Shown here: positions 34,339-43,599 of the stretch, piece after piece | How the letters are laid out: every line of letters starts with the position of its first letter | Position numbering within the stretch: the stretch's first letter is position 1 | Origin: Bacillus sp. SJS | Lineage (GTDB): Bacteria > Bacillota > Bacilli > Bacillales > Bacillaceae | DNA: 64,000 bases | Reading direction: 5' to 3' | Assembly (NCBI RefSeq): GCF_000732485.2 | Contig: NZ_JAQV02000023.1 | Coordinates: forward strand, 1-64,000 | Notes under the pieces: model-generated | The model's database searches: none | Told to the model about the DNA's origin: nothing | Seen by the model: only the letters and a program-made list of their open reading frames with translations | Program-made: the position numbers and the translations under genes

Positions 34339-35096
34339 CCAAACTCTCTCTCTGCAATCTCCGCAAATTCATCAGCAGAAATCCCGTGCTTCTCTGTATG
34401 TCCGCCCTCTGTTACCGAAAAGGATGACTCAGATAACGTTTTGAATCCAGCTTCCGTCCGCATTGCAGCAAGCGGCTTCTTATTAAACGGGGAGTCGGGA
34501 TGCTCATGGATTTTTGTCTGCATGTTTTGTAAACCAGCCAGGTTCAACACCCTGTCCGGGTTAAAAGCGTAGCCTGTTTTCCAACCGTCATCCTCTGCAA
34601 GCTTCATTTCAAGCAGATGGCTGCCTTCGCGCGTCTTTTTTTCTATGATCCGAAATTGGCCTGCCGATGATTCGATGATTTCGCCATTCATCGGGATCGG
34701 CTTTTGAGCGACATTTGTTCCGAATCCAGCGTCGAGAATATAGGAGCCGTCTTCTGTGCGGATTAAAATAGCAGCATGGGTGCCGCTCAGGCTCCAATTC
34801 TGTATGGCATGGTTGAATACGGTTCCCTGGACAAGCTGGGCATCAAAATGATTCTCCAGTAAAAAATAGTACAGAAGCGGATTTAATTCATAGCAGACGC
34901 CGCCCTGGTTCTGCTCAATGATTTTTTCGAAAAGGGATTCAGCATTGAGCGGAATGCTTCTGTTCCGCAGGATCCCCAGGTTTTCGAATGGAATGTGATG
35001 GGCAAAGGCGGTTAAAATAGTTTCCAGGTCTTGAAATGGAACGCTTCCTTTGTCTTTGAGGCCAATTCTTTTAAGAAATGATGGATGAAGATTCAT
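34329..35096 (-). CDS. Arylamine N-acetyltransferase family protein
   Basis: A 255-residue NAT-family enzyme with the catalytic triad visible: Cys68 in QGGVCYELN, His107 in GTHAAIL and Asp122 in YILDAGFG. Such enzymes acetylate arylamines from acetyl-CoA. An AGGGGGAA site precedes the ATG. The last codons, Leu-His-stop, are read from TTGCACTGAC, which is an end of the neighbouring repeat element, so the native C-terminus was probably altered. The gene is otherwise full length. Confidence 0.9.
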   Translation of the reverse strand: MNLHPSFLKRIGLKDKGSVPFQDLETILTAFAHHIPFENLGILRNRSIPLNAESLFEKIIEQNQGGVCYELNPLLYYFLLENHFDAQLVQGTVFNHAIQNWSLSGTHAAILIRTEDGSYILDAGFGTNVAQKPIPMNGEIIESSAGQFRIIEKKTREGSHLLEMKLAEDDGWKTGYAFNPDRVLNLAGLQNMQTKIHEHPDSPFNKKPLAAMRTEAGFKTLSESSFSVTEGGHTEKHGISADEFAEIAEREFGLH

Positions 35097-35112
35097 CTGT
35101 TTTCCCCCTATT

Positions 35113-35148
35113 CGAAAAAACGGCCCGCCGATTACTCAGCAAGCCGCT
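35113..35148 (-). terminator. Terminator of ywhB
   Basis: On the minus strand CGGCTTGC pairs with GCGGGCCG (two G-U pairs) and is followed by TTTTTT. It lies in the gap before the acetyltransferase gene. Confidence 0.65.
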
Positions 35149-35157
35149 TTCTTATGA

Positions 35158-35346
35158 TTACTCCATATCGCTTAAACGTTTTCCGGCAACACCGTAATGG
35201 TTTTTCGTCATTTCTTCAATGAAAACGACGATTTTGTCTTCAGATGCTCCGGTGGTGTCAGATACAGCGGCCGTTACTTTTTCAACGAGGGCTTTCTTTT
35301 GCTCTTCTGTACGGCCTTCAAGCATTTTTACAGTTATGTACGGCAT
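35158..35346 (-). CDS. ywhB: 4-oxalocrotonate tautomerase family enzyme (YwhB)
   Basis: A 62-residue protein; removal of Met exposes Pro1, the catalytic base of the family. ITVKMLEGRTEEQKKALVEK and the Arg in GKRLSD near the C-terminus fit. AAAGGAGCG precedes the ATG. B. subtilis YwhB shows tautomerase activity; the physiological substrate is unknown. Confidence 0.93.
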   Translation of the reverse strand: MPYITVKMLEGRTEEQKKALVEKVTAAVSDTTGASEDKIVVFIEEMTKNHYGVAGKRLSDME

Positions 35347-35469
35347 TTAGAATCGCTCCTTTAGAATTGTTTGCATCCATAAGAACTTGAGACTGATATT
35401 CATCTTTAAATATAGTATACTTTAATCAGAAAATCGATGCAGTGATTATGTGTCAAAGGAGAAGTGCGC

Positions 35470-36144
35470 GTGGAAGATACATTCAGTTTTTTGGCCTTTG
35501 ATTTAGAAGTGCTGCCATATGTGATCCTGACATTGCTGGCTGCATTTACGGTGCATGAATTTGCACATGCCTATGTTGCATATAAATTTGGGGATCCGAC
35601 AGCGAAAAATGAGGGCAGACTAACCTTATCGCCGATTGCACATCTGGACCCTTTTGGAACGATCCTGATCTTAATTGCCGGTTTTGGATGGGCAAGACCT
35701 GTTCCGGTTAACCGGTTTTATTTTAAAAAGCCAAGACTTGCAGGCGTGCTTGTTTCCGTTGCAGGACCGGTGAGCAATCTGCTCATGGCCTTTTTAGGCA
35801 CGGCTGTATGGAGCATCCTCCTCGTATCGGGAACGGCTGAGAGCTTCTCCCCGCAAGTCACGGATGCCTTGAAAAATTTCTTTGATATTTTTGTCGGCTT
35901 AAACGTTACATTATTCCTGTTCAACCTGCTTCCGCTGCCTCCGCTAGACGGATACCGGATCCTTGAGGATTTGGCTCCAAGGACATGGAGACCAAGGATG
36001 ACGCAGTTTGAAACATACGGATTTATTGTATTTATCGTATTATTCGTGACACCTCTCGATCAATACACGGTTTGGCCGTTTCTCGAAACGGGCAGATATT
36101 TAGTTATGAACCTTTTTTATGGGATATTAAACCCGCTGTTTTAG
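35470..36144 (+). CDS. ywhC: Site-2 protease family (M50) membrane protein YwhC
   Basis: A 224-residue membrane protein with about five segments. HEFAHA in the first segment is the zinc HExxH motif, and NLLPLPPLDGYRIL near residue 155 supplies the third metal ligand (Asp). GTG at 35470 is preferred over GTG at 35464 because AAAGGAG then has good spacing. It is 13 bp before ywhD, so the two are co-transcribed. Substrate is unknown. Confidence 0.9.
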   Translation: MEDTFSFLAFDLEVLPYVILTLLAAFTVHEFAHAYVAYKFGDPTAKNEGRLTLSPIAHLDPFGTILILIAGFGWARPVPVNRFYFKKPRLAGVLVSVAGPVSNLLMAFLGTAVWSILLVSGTAESFSPQVTDALKNFFDIFVGLNVTLFLFNLLPLPPLDGYRILEDLAPRTWRPRMTQFETYGFIVFIVLFVTPLDQYTVWPFLETGRYLVMNLFYGILNPLF

Positions 36145-36157
36145 GAGGCTTTTTAAA

Positions 36158-36667
36158 ATGGAAGAAAAAAAGAAAAAGAGCATAGGCTTTAATATCATCA
36201 AAAGTGACCCGACAGACGGGCATGGCGGCTTCGGTGTCGGAGCACTCAGCCTGGATAACATTTCTCCGGTCTTCGTAGACGTAAATGAAGGGGAAGCATT
36301 TGTCGATATCGGAGCAATGCATGCCCGCAGTGTAGTTGAAAAGGGCATTAAATTCCTTCCGAATAAAGAGGATGTGCCGGATGCAAAACCATTCTGGCTC
36401 GTCTGGGTAACCATCGATCGCAAGCCTGAAGGACCATACTACGCTGGTGTGACCGCCTGTGAGATGACGGTCAACCGGGAAATTAGAAGAGGCTATAAAT
36501 CCTTACCGGAGCATGTGAATAAAATGGATAAATCCATGAAACGGCAGATTATGGTCGAGCATATGGATGAGAGGTCCAAAGAGATTCTTGCCCAATTCCT
36601 CATCTCCCACGATGCCGGAATGTGGCAGCGTTCAGAGGCGAAGCTGAAGGAAGATTTGAAGGCTTAA
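36158..36667 (+). CDS. ywhD: YwhD family protein
   Basis: A 169-residue soluble protein. The Gly-rich DPTDGHGGFGVGALSLDN and the C-terminal HDAGMWQRSEAKLKED segments match the YwhD family, found only in Bacillales as far as I know. AGGAGG precedes the ATG. Co-transcribed with ywhC. Function is unknown. Confidence 0.9.
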   Translation: MEEKKKKSIGFNIIKSDPTDGHGGFGVGALSLDNISPVFVDVNEGEAFVDIGAMHARSVVEKGIKFLPNKEDVPDAKPFWLVWVTIDRKPEGPYYAGVTACEMTVNREIRRGYKSLPEHVNKMDKSMKRQIMVEHMDERSKEILAQFLISHDAGMWQRSEAKLKEDLKA

Positions 36668-36670
36668 ATA

Positions 36671-36703
36671 AAGAAAACCGAGCGGATCGCCGCTCGGTTT
36701 TTC
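36671..36703. terminator. Bidirectional terminator between ywhD and pbpG
   Basis: A perfect 12-bp stem (AAAACCGAGCGG with CCGCTCGGTTTT) with an ATCG loop lies between convergent genes. Confidence 0.93.
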
Positions 36704-38769
36704 TATTCCCAGAATTTTAGTTTCTTCCAGAAGCTTTCCTTTTGCTTCTCTTGCTTCTTAGCAGGCTCATGTCTATGTTCCTGGTGTTCTATGCACATCT
36801 CTGTTGGCTCAGTTCCGGCCAGGTAATAAACAAAACGCTTAACCGGACAGCCGGGACCGGCAAGCTTGCCGGTCTCCGGATTAATGTAGACGCCGGTAAC
36901 GCCTTCAGGAGGCTTGAACTCCTTCAGCGGTTTTCCTCGCAAGGCGTCTTCCATAAAACCTGCCCATATTTTTTTGGCATAGGAGCGCTCTTCAACCTGT
37001 TCAAGCGCCTTATCTCGGTCATAGCCCGTCCATACACCAGTAACCAGGTCCGGACTGTAGCCGATCATCCAGCTGTCTGTTTGGGTTGAGCCTGATTTGC
37101 CCGCGTAAGTACGCGTCAGATTCTTGGTGATTTTATCGCCTGTTACAGAGGTATAAGCGTTTAGCTTTGTATCAAACATTCCCGTCATCAGCTGAGTCGT
37201 CACGAAGGCTGCTTTTTCATCCAATACCTGCTTTCCAGCTGCTGGTTTTCCTTCATAGAGGACGTTTCCGGTAGCATCCTCGATTCTAGTTACATACACC
37301 GGTCTGATTCTTTTCCCCCCATTAGCGAGAATTCCATAAGCATTTACCATTTCTTCAAGCCTCGCCGGTGCCGTTCCAAGTGCTAGCGATGGCAGTTCAG
37401 GAAGCTTGCTGGTGATTCCGGCCGCTCTCGCAGTCTCCGCGAGCTTTTCCGGTCCGATAAACAGATGGGTTTTAACAGCATAGATGTTATCGGAGAGGGC
37501 GATCGCCTGGGCGAGAGTGATGGGTCCGTTCGCATAGTAATCATTGTAGTTGCTTGGTTTATACGTTGATTTTCCCGAATCGTATTCAAAGACAGTCGGT
37601 TTGCTGACCATCAGGGTGGATGGCGTAAAACCGTTCTGGATGGCTGCATAGTACAGGAACGGTTTGATTGTCGATCCTGGCTGCCTGAAGGCCTGTGTTA
37701 CCCGGTTAAATGGACTCTTATCATAGTCCCGTCCTCCTGCCAATGCCCGTACTGCTCCGGTTTTCGGATCGATGGAAATCAGCCCTGTCTGGATAGCGGA
37801 ATCGGGATCAATGACATCCTTTACCTGTTTCTCAGCTTTTTGCTGAAGCACAGGATCGAGCGTCGTATAGATTTTCAATCCGCGGGTCGAGAGGGCTCCC
37901 TGTTCTACACCAAGCAGCCTGGCCGTTTCTTTCAATGCCTGATCATAAAAGTAGGGAGCATCCGTTTTCGCTTCCTCTTCAGGTTTCGGCCCTGCATAAA
38001 TAAGGGGTTCGCGCTCTGCTGAGACTGCCTGCTCCCGTTTTATGGCCCCTGCACTGACAAGTGAGCTTAAGATCAGCTTCTGCCGCTCCTTTGCTCTTTT
38101 TTCATTTAAGAAAGGAGAGTATTGGCTTGGTCCTTTAGGGATCCCTGCAAGCATGCTCGCTTCGGCAAGTGTCAATTCTTTCGCGCTTTTCCCGAAATAT
38201 GTCTTCGAAGCCGCTTCAATGCCGTAGGCTCCATGCCCGTAATAAATGGTATTTAAATAGCCTTCCAGAATTTCATCCTTGCTGTAGTTCACTTCAAGGC
38301 GGACCGTATAAAAAGCTTCCGTCAGCTTCCTCGTCCAGGTTTTGTCATGGCTTAAATAAAGATTCCGGGCATACTGCTGGGTAATGGTACTGGCACCCTG
38401 AATTTTGGCCATTGCTTTCAGGTCGGCTAAAGCCGCTCCGGCAATCCGTTTGAAATCAAATCCGTGATGCTCGAAATAGTGGCGGTCCTCTATAGACAAA
38501 GTGGCCTTAACCGCATACGGGGAGATATCCTCAAGGTTCGTCCAATAGCGTTTTTCCCCATAATGCGTTTCTCCCAATTTTGAATGATCGCTTGCAAATA
38601 GAATGGTTGACTGTGGTACGTTTAAAGACGGAGGCCCCTGCAGCTTGGCTGCAAGCAGAACCATGCCCGCGGCTATGGACATCAATGCGAGCAGCATCAA
38701 GCCAATGAAAAATAAAGCGCGAACCAGTTTAATTGTCCGGCGTATTCTTGAAGGATGGATCACGTTCAT
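36703..38769 (-). CDS. pbpG: Class A penicillin-binding protein PbpG (YwhE)
   Basis: A 688-residue bifunctional enzyme: N-terminal membrane anchor (about residues 15-40), GT51 glycosyltransferase domain (ATLSIEDRHYFEHHGFD near 90, GASTITQQYARNL near 125) and transpeptidase domain (SxxK in PGSTIKPFLYY with active-site Ser near residue 368; KSG in YAGKSGSTQ). It matches B. subtilis PbpG, which acts in spore cortex/germ-cell-wall synthesis under forespore sigma factors. GGGGTG precedes the ATG. A clear forespore promoter was not found by eye. Confidence 0.93.
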   Translation of the reverse strand: MNVIHPSRIRRTIKLVRALFFIGLMLLALMSIAAGMVLLAAKLQGPPSLNVPQSTILFASDHSKLGETHYGEKRYWTNLEDISPYAVKATLSIEDRHYFEHHGFDFKRIAGAALADLKAMAKIQGASTITQQYARNLYLSHDKTWTRKLTEAFYTVRLEVNYSKDEILEGYLNTIYYGHGAYGIEAASKTYFGKSAKELTLAEASMLAGIPKGPSQYSPFLNEKRAKERQKLILSSLVSAGAIKREQAVSAEREPLIYAGPKPEEEAKTDAPYFYDQALKETARLLGVEQGALSTRGLKIYTTLDPVLQQKAEKQVKDVIDPDSAIQTGLISIDPKTGAVRALAGGRDYDKSPFNRVTQAFRQPGSTIKPFLYYAAIQNGFTPSTLMVSKPTVFEYDSGKSTYKPSNYNDYYANGPITLAQAIALSDNIYAVKTHLFIGPEKLAETARAAGITSKLPELPSLALGTAPARLEEMVNAYGILANGGKRIRPVYVTRIEDATGNVLYEGKPAAGKQVLDEKAAFVTTQLMTGMFDTKLNAYTSVTGDKITKNLTRTYAGKSGSTQTDSWMIGYSPDLVTGVWTGYDRDKALEQVEERSYAKKIWAGFMEDALRGKPLKEFKPPEGVTGVYINPETGKLAGPGCPVKRFVYYLAGTEPTEMCIEHQEHRHEPAKKQEKQKESFWKKLKFWE

Positions 38770-38866
38770 TTTTTTACACCCCGTTTCGTCTCAAATCTCT
38801 TCTTACCATTATGGAAAAAGATCTGTATTTCTAAACAGCGGGGGGCCGATAGTCCTTAAAAATTTC

Positions 38867-38894
38867 TTGCATTTTTGCAGGATTCCTCTATACT
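38867..38894 (+). promoter_or_regulatory. Promoter of speE-speB
   Basis: TTGCAT (38867-38872) and TATACT (38889-38894) are 16 bp apart, 110 bp before the speE start. Confidence 0.6.
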
Positions 38895-39004
38895 TTTTTA
38901 GAGATTGGGATAGGGTTTTGTTTTAGGCGGTTGGGGTAGGTTAACTGTGTACAAACAAGACGGTCTCAGAAATGACAACACATACTCGAAAGGATGATCA
39001 AAAC

Positions 39005-39835
39005 ATGTCCGAACTTTGGTATACAGAGAAGCAGACTGACAGCTTTGGAATCACGATGAAAATTAAGCGCACTTTACATACAGAACAAACGGAATTTCAG
39101 CACCTCGAAATGGTAGAAACCGAGGAGTTCGGAAACATGCTGTACTTGGACGGCATGGTCATGACGTCTCAAAAGGACGAGTTTGTTTACCACGAAATGG
39201 TTGCGCACGTTCCTCTTTTCACTCACCCGAATCCTGAGAACGTTCTTGTAGTAGGCGGCGGAGACGGCGGAGTCATCCGTGAAATCCTGAAGCACCCGAG
39301 CGTGAAGAAAGCAACGCTTGTTGATATTGATGGAAAAGTAATCGAGTACTCTAAAAAATATTTGCCGGAAATCGCCGGGAAGCTTGACGATCCACGCGTA
39401 GACGTAAAAGTAGGAGACGGCTTCCTTCATATCGCTGAGAGCGAAAACGAATATGACGTAATTATGGTAGACAGCACAGAGCCTGTTGGACCGGCTGTAA
39501 ACCTATTTACAAAAGGCTTCTATGCCGGTATTTCAAGAGCACTTAAAGAAGATGGAATTTTCGTCGCTCAATCGGACAACCCTTGGTTCACACCTGATTT
39601 GATCCGCAACGTGCAGCGCGACGTTCGCGAAATCTTCCCGATTACGAACCTGTATATTGCAAACATTCCAACGTACCCAAGCGGCATGTGGACATTCACG
39701 ATCGGATCGAAGAAATACAATCCGCTTGAAGTACCGGAAGACCGTTTCCACGACATCGATACGAAGTACTATACAAAAGAACTTCATAAAGCAGCATTCG
39801 TACTGCCGAAGTTTGTACAGGACTTAACGAAATAA
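39005..39835 (+). CDS. speE: Spermidine synthase
   Basis: A 276-residue aminopropyltransferase that adds the aminopropyl group of decarboxylated SAM to putrescine. The nucleotide-binding [16 protein letters not shown] lies near residue 81 and [14 protein letters not shown] carries the catalytic Asp near 158. The ATG at 39005 follows AAAGGATGATC and gives the B. subtilis length. It is followed by speB, so agmatine-derived putrescine is the substrate source. Confidence 0.97.
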   Translation: MSELWYTEKQTDSFGITMKIKRTLHTEQTEFQHLEMVETEEFGNMLYLDGMVMTSQKDEFVYHEMVAHVPLFTHPNPENVLVVGGGDGGVIREILKHPSVKKATLVDIDGKVIEYSKKYLPEIAGKLDDPRVDVKVGDGFLHIAESENEYDVIMVDSTEPVGPAVNLFTKGFYAGISRALKEDGIFVAQSDNPWFTPDLIRNVQRDVREIFPITNLYIANIPTYPSGMWTFTIGSKKYNPLEVPEDRFHDIDTKYYTKELHKAAFVLPKFVQDLTK

Positions 39836-39843
39836 GATGAATC

Positions 39844-39873
39844 AAAAGGGCGTTTAACCAAACGCCCTTTCCT
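39844..39873 (+). terminator. Intercistronic hairpin between speE and speB
   Basis: A perfect 11-bp stem (AAAGGGCGTTT with AAACGCCCTTT) and 4-nt loop but only a short T-run (TTTCCTA). It may partly terminate or stabilise the speE end rather than block speB completely. Confidence 0.7.
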
Positions 39874-39890
39874 AAATTGGAGGGTGAAAA

Positions 39891-40769
39891 ATGAAATTTG
39901 ATGAAGCTTATTCAGGTAACGTATTTATTAAAAGCCATCCGTCTTATGAGGAAAGCGAGGCGGTTATTTACGGCATGCCAATGGACTGGACCGTGAGCTA
40001 CCGTCCGGGATCAAGATTCGGCCCGTCCCGCATCCGCGAGGTGTCCATCGGCCTCGAGGAGTACAGCGCCTATTTAGACCGTGAGCTGGAAGAGGTTAAA
40101 TATTTTGACGCCGGCGACATCCCTTTGCCGTTCGGCAACCCGCAGCGCAGCATTGACATGATTGAGGAGTACATCGACGGGCTTATGGCAGCGGACAAGT
40201 TCCCGCTTGGCATGGGCGGAGAGCATCTTGTATCCTGGCCGGTCATGAAAGCTGTCGCGAAGAAATATCCGGATCTCGCAATCATCCATATGGATGCCCA
40301 TACGGACCTTCGTGAGGAATACGAGGGAGAGCCGCTCTCCCATTCCACACCGATCCGCAAAATTGCCGAACACATCGGACCTGAAAATGTATACTCTTTC
40401 GGAATCCGTTCCGGAATGAAGGAAGAATTCCAATGGGCAAAGGAAGCAGGCATGCACATCTCGAAATTCGAAGTGCTCGAGCCTCTGAAAGAAATTTTGC
40501 CGAAGCTTGCCGGACGTCCGGTATACGTAACGATCGACATTGACGTATTGGATCCTGCTCACGCTCCTGGAACGGGAACCGTAGACGCAGGCGGCATTAC
40601 CTCCAGGGAACTGCTTGCATCCATCCACGAAATTGCCCGTTCTGAAGTGAAAGTGGTTGGAGCAGACCTTGTAGAAGTTGCCCCAATCTACGATCCATCC
40701 GAGCAAACAGCGAACACCGCGAGCAAGCTGATTCGCGAAATGATTTTGGGCTGGGTTCAAAAACGATAA
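39891..40769 (+). CDS. speB: Agmatinase
   Basis: A 292-residue ureohydrolase that splits agmatine to putrescine and urea. The two-manganese site is visible as GGEHLVSWP, IIHMDAHTDLREEYEG and VTIDIDVLDPAHAPGTGT. GGAGGGTG precedes the ATG. Downstream of speE in one polyamine operon. Confidence 0.96.
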   Translation: MKFDEAYSGNVFIKSHPSYEESEAVIYGMPMDWTVSYRPGSRFGPSRIREVSIGLEEYSAYLDRELEEVKYFDAGDIPLPFGNPQRSIDMIEEYIDGLMAADKFPLGMGGEHLVSWPVMKAVAKKYPDLAIIHMDAHTDLREEYEGEPLSHSTPIRKIAEHIGPENVYSFGIRSGMKEEFQWAKEAGMHISKFEVLEPLKEILPKLAGRPVYVTIDIDVLDPAHAPGTGTVDAGGITSRELLASIHEIARSEVKVVGADLVEVAPIYDPSEQTANTASKLIREMILGWVQKR

Positions 40770-40779
40770 ACAAACAACA

Positions 40780-40836
40780 GGACTGTTCGCATAAGGCGCC
40801 GTTTTTGGCGATTTATTCCGGACAGTCCGTTTTTAT
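40780..40836 (+). terminator. Terminator after speB
   Basis: GGACTGTTCG pairs with CGGACAGTCC (one G-U) and is followed by GTTTTTATTT. The following gap to 40959 has nothing further that I can identify. Confidence 0.8.
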
Positions 40837-40959
40837 TTCCTGCATGATAATTTGATGAATAAACCTGCCTGTAAAAGCCGTATGAATTTAAATAACCATA
40901 AGAGGGGAGCACCTCCCTCTTTGTGGAAGTTTCACTTTTTTACCAATTCCCCCGGGCTA

Positions 40960-40988
40960 TTGAACTTTGCATGAAGAATCTTTATACT
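40960..40988 (+). promoter_or_regulatory. Promoter of ywiB-argS
   Basis: TTGAAC (40960-40965) and TATACT (40983-40988) with a 17-bp spacer; the ywiB start follows 31 bp later. No T-box leader precedes argS. Confidence 0.7.
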
Positions 40989-41019
40989 ATTGTAGTTATA
41001 GTGGAAGGATGTGTCTTAG

Positions 41020-41451
41020 ATGAAGGAACAGACACCAGTAAGTCTCTACATTCATTCAAAGATCCGAAATGATGGAGAGACGGAAACAATTGAATTCCGT
41101 TCAAGCGGCAGCTTTTACATAAAAGACTCAGTTCCTTACCTTACTTATAAGGAAGAGCAGGAATACGGCACGATTCAGACCATCGTGAAAATGAAGCCGG
41201 AGGAAACGATTGTCTTCAGGACAGGCGCTGTCTCCATGAAGCAGCGTTTTATTAAGGATGCTGAAACGCTCACTCATTACAAAACCCCTCTCGGAACTAT
41301 TCAAATGACTACCTATACATCGAGGGTAGCTCAAATCATTAACCATGAATCCGCTGAAGGCAAACTGGAGATTGAATACGAACTGCATATGGGAGAAGGA
41401 CAAACTCACCTTCACACCCTTTTGATTGATTTTAAGGAGGCCAAGTCATGA
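41020..41451 (+). CDS. ywiB: YwiB family protein (DUF1934)
   Basis: A 143-residue beta-barrel-type protein of the DUF1934 (calycin-like) family; [19 protein letters not shown] and [19 protein letters not shown] bound the domain. It overlaps argS by four bases (ATGA), so they are translationally coupled, as in B. subtilis. Function is unknown. Confidence 0.9.
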   Translation: MKEQTPVSLYIHSKIRNDGETETIEFRSSGSFYIKDSVPYLTYKEEQEYGTIQTIVKMKPEETIVFRTGAVSMKQRFIKDAETLTHYKTPLGTIQMTTYTSRVAQIINHESAEGKLEIEYELHMGEGQTHLHTLLIDFKEAKS

Positions 41452-43118
41452 ACATCGTCGAGCAAATGAAAGAACGTTTAAAACAGGAAGTAAAAGCTTC
41501 AGTTCAAACTGCAGGGCTTGCAGAAGCATCCCAAATACCGGACGTTGTGCTGGAAGTGCCTAAAGAAAAAGCGCACGGCGATTTTTCAACAAACATGGCC
41601 ATGCAGCTGACAAGAGTCGCTAAAAAAGCGCCGCGCATGATTGCAGAAGAAATCGTCAATCATTTCGATAAAGAAAAAGCTTCTATAGAAAAAATTGAAA
41701 TTGCAGGACCGGGCTTTATCAATTTTTACATGAACAACGCCTACCTGACAGACCTTGTACCGGCTATTTTAGATGCTGGTGAAAAATATGGAGAGTCCAA
41801 TATTGGAAACGGCGAAAAGCTTCAAGTGGAGTTCGTGTCCGCCAATCCAACGGGTACGCTCCACCTTGGACACGCCCGCGGCGCAGCTGTAGGTGATTCC
41901 CTGTGCAACATCCTTGCGAAAGCAGGCTATGATGTATCCAGAGAATATTACATCAATGATGCAGGAAATCAAATCAATAATCTCGCTCTTTCCATCGAAG
42001 CCCGTTATCTACAGGCACTGGGCCAGGATGCACCGATGCCGGAGGATGGCTATCACGGCAAGGATATCCAGGAAATCGGCCAAAAGCTTGCGGACGAATA
42101 CGGAGACCGCTTCGTTTCAGAGGAGCAGGCTGAGCGTCTCGGCTTCTTCCGTGAATACGGACTGAAATTTGAAATGGATAAACTGAAAAAGGACCTGAAT
42201 GAATTCCGCGTGCCATTTGATGTTTGGTACTCAGAAACAAGCCTTTATCAGAACGGAAAAATTGATCAAGCCCTTGAAGCGCTTCGTGAAAAAGGACACA
42301 TCTTTGAAGAAGAGGGCGCAACATGGTTCCGCTCTACTGAATTCGGTGATGACAAAGACCGCGTTTTAATTAAAAACGACGGCTCTTACACCTACCTGAC
42401 TCCGGACATTGCGTATCACAAGGACAAGCTGGACCGCGGCTTCACAAAGCTCATCAACATCTGGGGTGCCGATCACCATGGCTACATTCCCCGCATGAAA
42501 GCGGCGATTGAAGCACTTGGCTATGGAAAAGACACACTTGAGGTTGAAATCATTCAGCTCGTCCATCTCTACAAAGACGGCGAGAAAATGAAAATGAGCA
42601 AACGGACCGGAAAAGCGGTTACGATGCGCGATCTAATGGAAGAGGTCGGCCTTGATGCAGTCCGCTACTTCTTCGCGATGAGAAGTGCCGACACGCACAT
42701 GGACTTTGATATGGATCTCGCTGTATCGAAATCCAACGAAAACCCTGTATTCTACGCACAATACGCGCATGCCCGCATTTGCAGCATGCTGCGCCAGGGC
42801 GAAGAAAAAGGTCTTTCATATGGCCGTGAAAATGTGCTCGGATCAGACCTATCCGAAAAGGAAATCGACCTGCTGAAAAAATTAGGCGAGTTCCCGGAAA
42901 CCGTGGCAGACGCTGCTCAAAAACGGATCCCGCATAAAATCACCCACTATATTTTCGACCTGGCTTCTACCCTGCACAGCTTCTACAACGCAGAAAAAGT
43001 GCTGGACCCGGAAAACGACGATAAATCCAAAGCCCGTCTCGCTCTTATGAAAGCGACTCAGCATACATTGAAAAATGCCCTGACGCTCATTGGAGTATCG
43101 GCTCCGGAAAAGATGTAA
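41448..43118 (+). CDS. argS: Arginyl-tRNA synthetase
   Basis: A 556-residue class I aminoacyl-tRNA synthetase. The HIGH motif appears as [15 protein letters not shown] near residue 130 and [12 protein letters not shown] near 381; an N-terminal Add1 domain and a C-terminal DALR anticodon domain ([15 protein letters not shown]) are in place. AAGGAGG lies in the end of ywiB. Confidence 0.97.
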   Translation: MNIVEQMKERLKQEVKASVQTAGLAEASQIPDVVLEVPKEKAHGDFSTNMAMQLTRVAKKAPRMIAEEIVNHFDKEKASIEKIEIAGPGFINFYMNNAYLTDLVPAILDAGEKYGESNIGNGEKLQVEFVSANPTGTLHLGHARGAAVGDSLCNILAKAGYDVSREYYINDAGNQINNLALSIEARYLQALGQDAPMPEDGYHGKDIQEIGQKLADEYGDRFVSEEQAERLGFFREYGLKFEMDKLKKDLNEFRVPFDVWYSETSLYQNGKIDQALEALREKGHIFEEEGATWFRSTEFGDDKDRVLIKNDGSYTYLTPDIAYHKDKLDRGFTKLINIWGADHHGYIPRMKAAIEALGYGKDTLEVEIIQLVHLYKDGEKMKMSKRTGKAVTMRDLMEEVGLDAVRYFFAMRSADTHMDFDMDLAVSKSNENPVFYAQYAHARICSMLRQGEEKGLSYGRENVLGSDLSEKEIDLLKKLGEFPETVADAAQKRIPHKITHYIFDLASTLHSFYNAEKVLDPENDDKSKARLALMKATQHTLKNALTLIGVSAPEKM

Positions 43119-43150
43119 GGTTTTGGCCCCCGTACCTTTTTGGTGTGGGG

Positions 43151-43268
43151 GTTTTGTTTTTTTTGCTTTGTTTTTGTGCTTTGTTTTTGTGCTTTGTTTT
43201 TGAACTTTGTTTTTGAACTTTGTTTTTGAACTTTGTTTTTGTGCTTTGTGCTTTGTACTTTGCACTGA
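43151..43268. repeat. 13-bp then 7-bp CTTTGTTTTTGWR microrepeat
   Basis: Six copies of a 13-bp unit CTTTGTTTTTGTG or CTTTGTTTTTGAA are followed by 7-bp units CTTTGTG and CTTTGTA, and the last CTTTGCA runs straight into the end of the 127-bp element at 43261. A similar CTTTGCA run precedes locus B. Confidence 0.8.
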
Positions 43269-43515
43269 CCCCCGCCGCTTCACCGCATCAGGGGACAGAG
43301 GAAGAGAGCTGCAATTCCTTGGTACGTAAGAGTTTACAGGGTGCGGTGCCGGAGTTTTAGTGCTTTATCAGAGCGGGGGTCAGTGCACTGCACTGACCCC
43401 CGCTGCTTCACCGCATCGGGGGACAGAGGAAGGGAGCTGCAATCCCTTGGTACGTAAGAGTTTACAGGGTGCGGTGCCAGAGTTTTAGTGCTTTAGCAGA
43501 GTGGGGGTCAGTGCA
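43261..43515 (+). repeat. 127-bp TIR element, tandem dimer (locus C)
   Basis: Two direct copies of exactly 127 bp (43261-43387 and 43389-43515) are separated by one C. Ends are TGCACTGACCCCCG and CGGGGGTCAGTGCA; the two copies differ at only a handful of positions. Internal blocks: TTCACCGCATC, GGGGACAGAGGAAG, TACGTAAGAGTTTACAGGG, GGTGCCGGAGTTTTAGTG. It lies between the convergent genes argS and uvsE, followed by a C/A-rich stretch with GCACAAACCAAGTACCAACC repeats to 43580. Confidence 0.93.
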
Positions 43516-43599
43516 AGCCCGCACACACCGAGTACCAACCGCACAAACCAAGTACCAACCGCACAAACCAAGTGCCACCCCCCACACAACACCCCCCAA

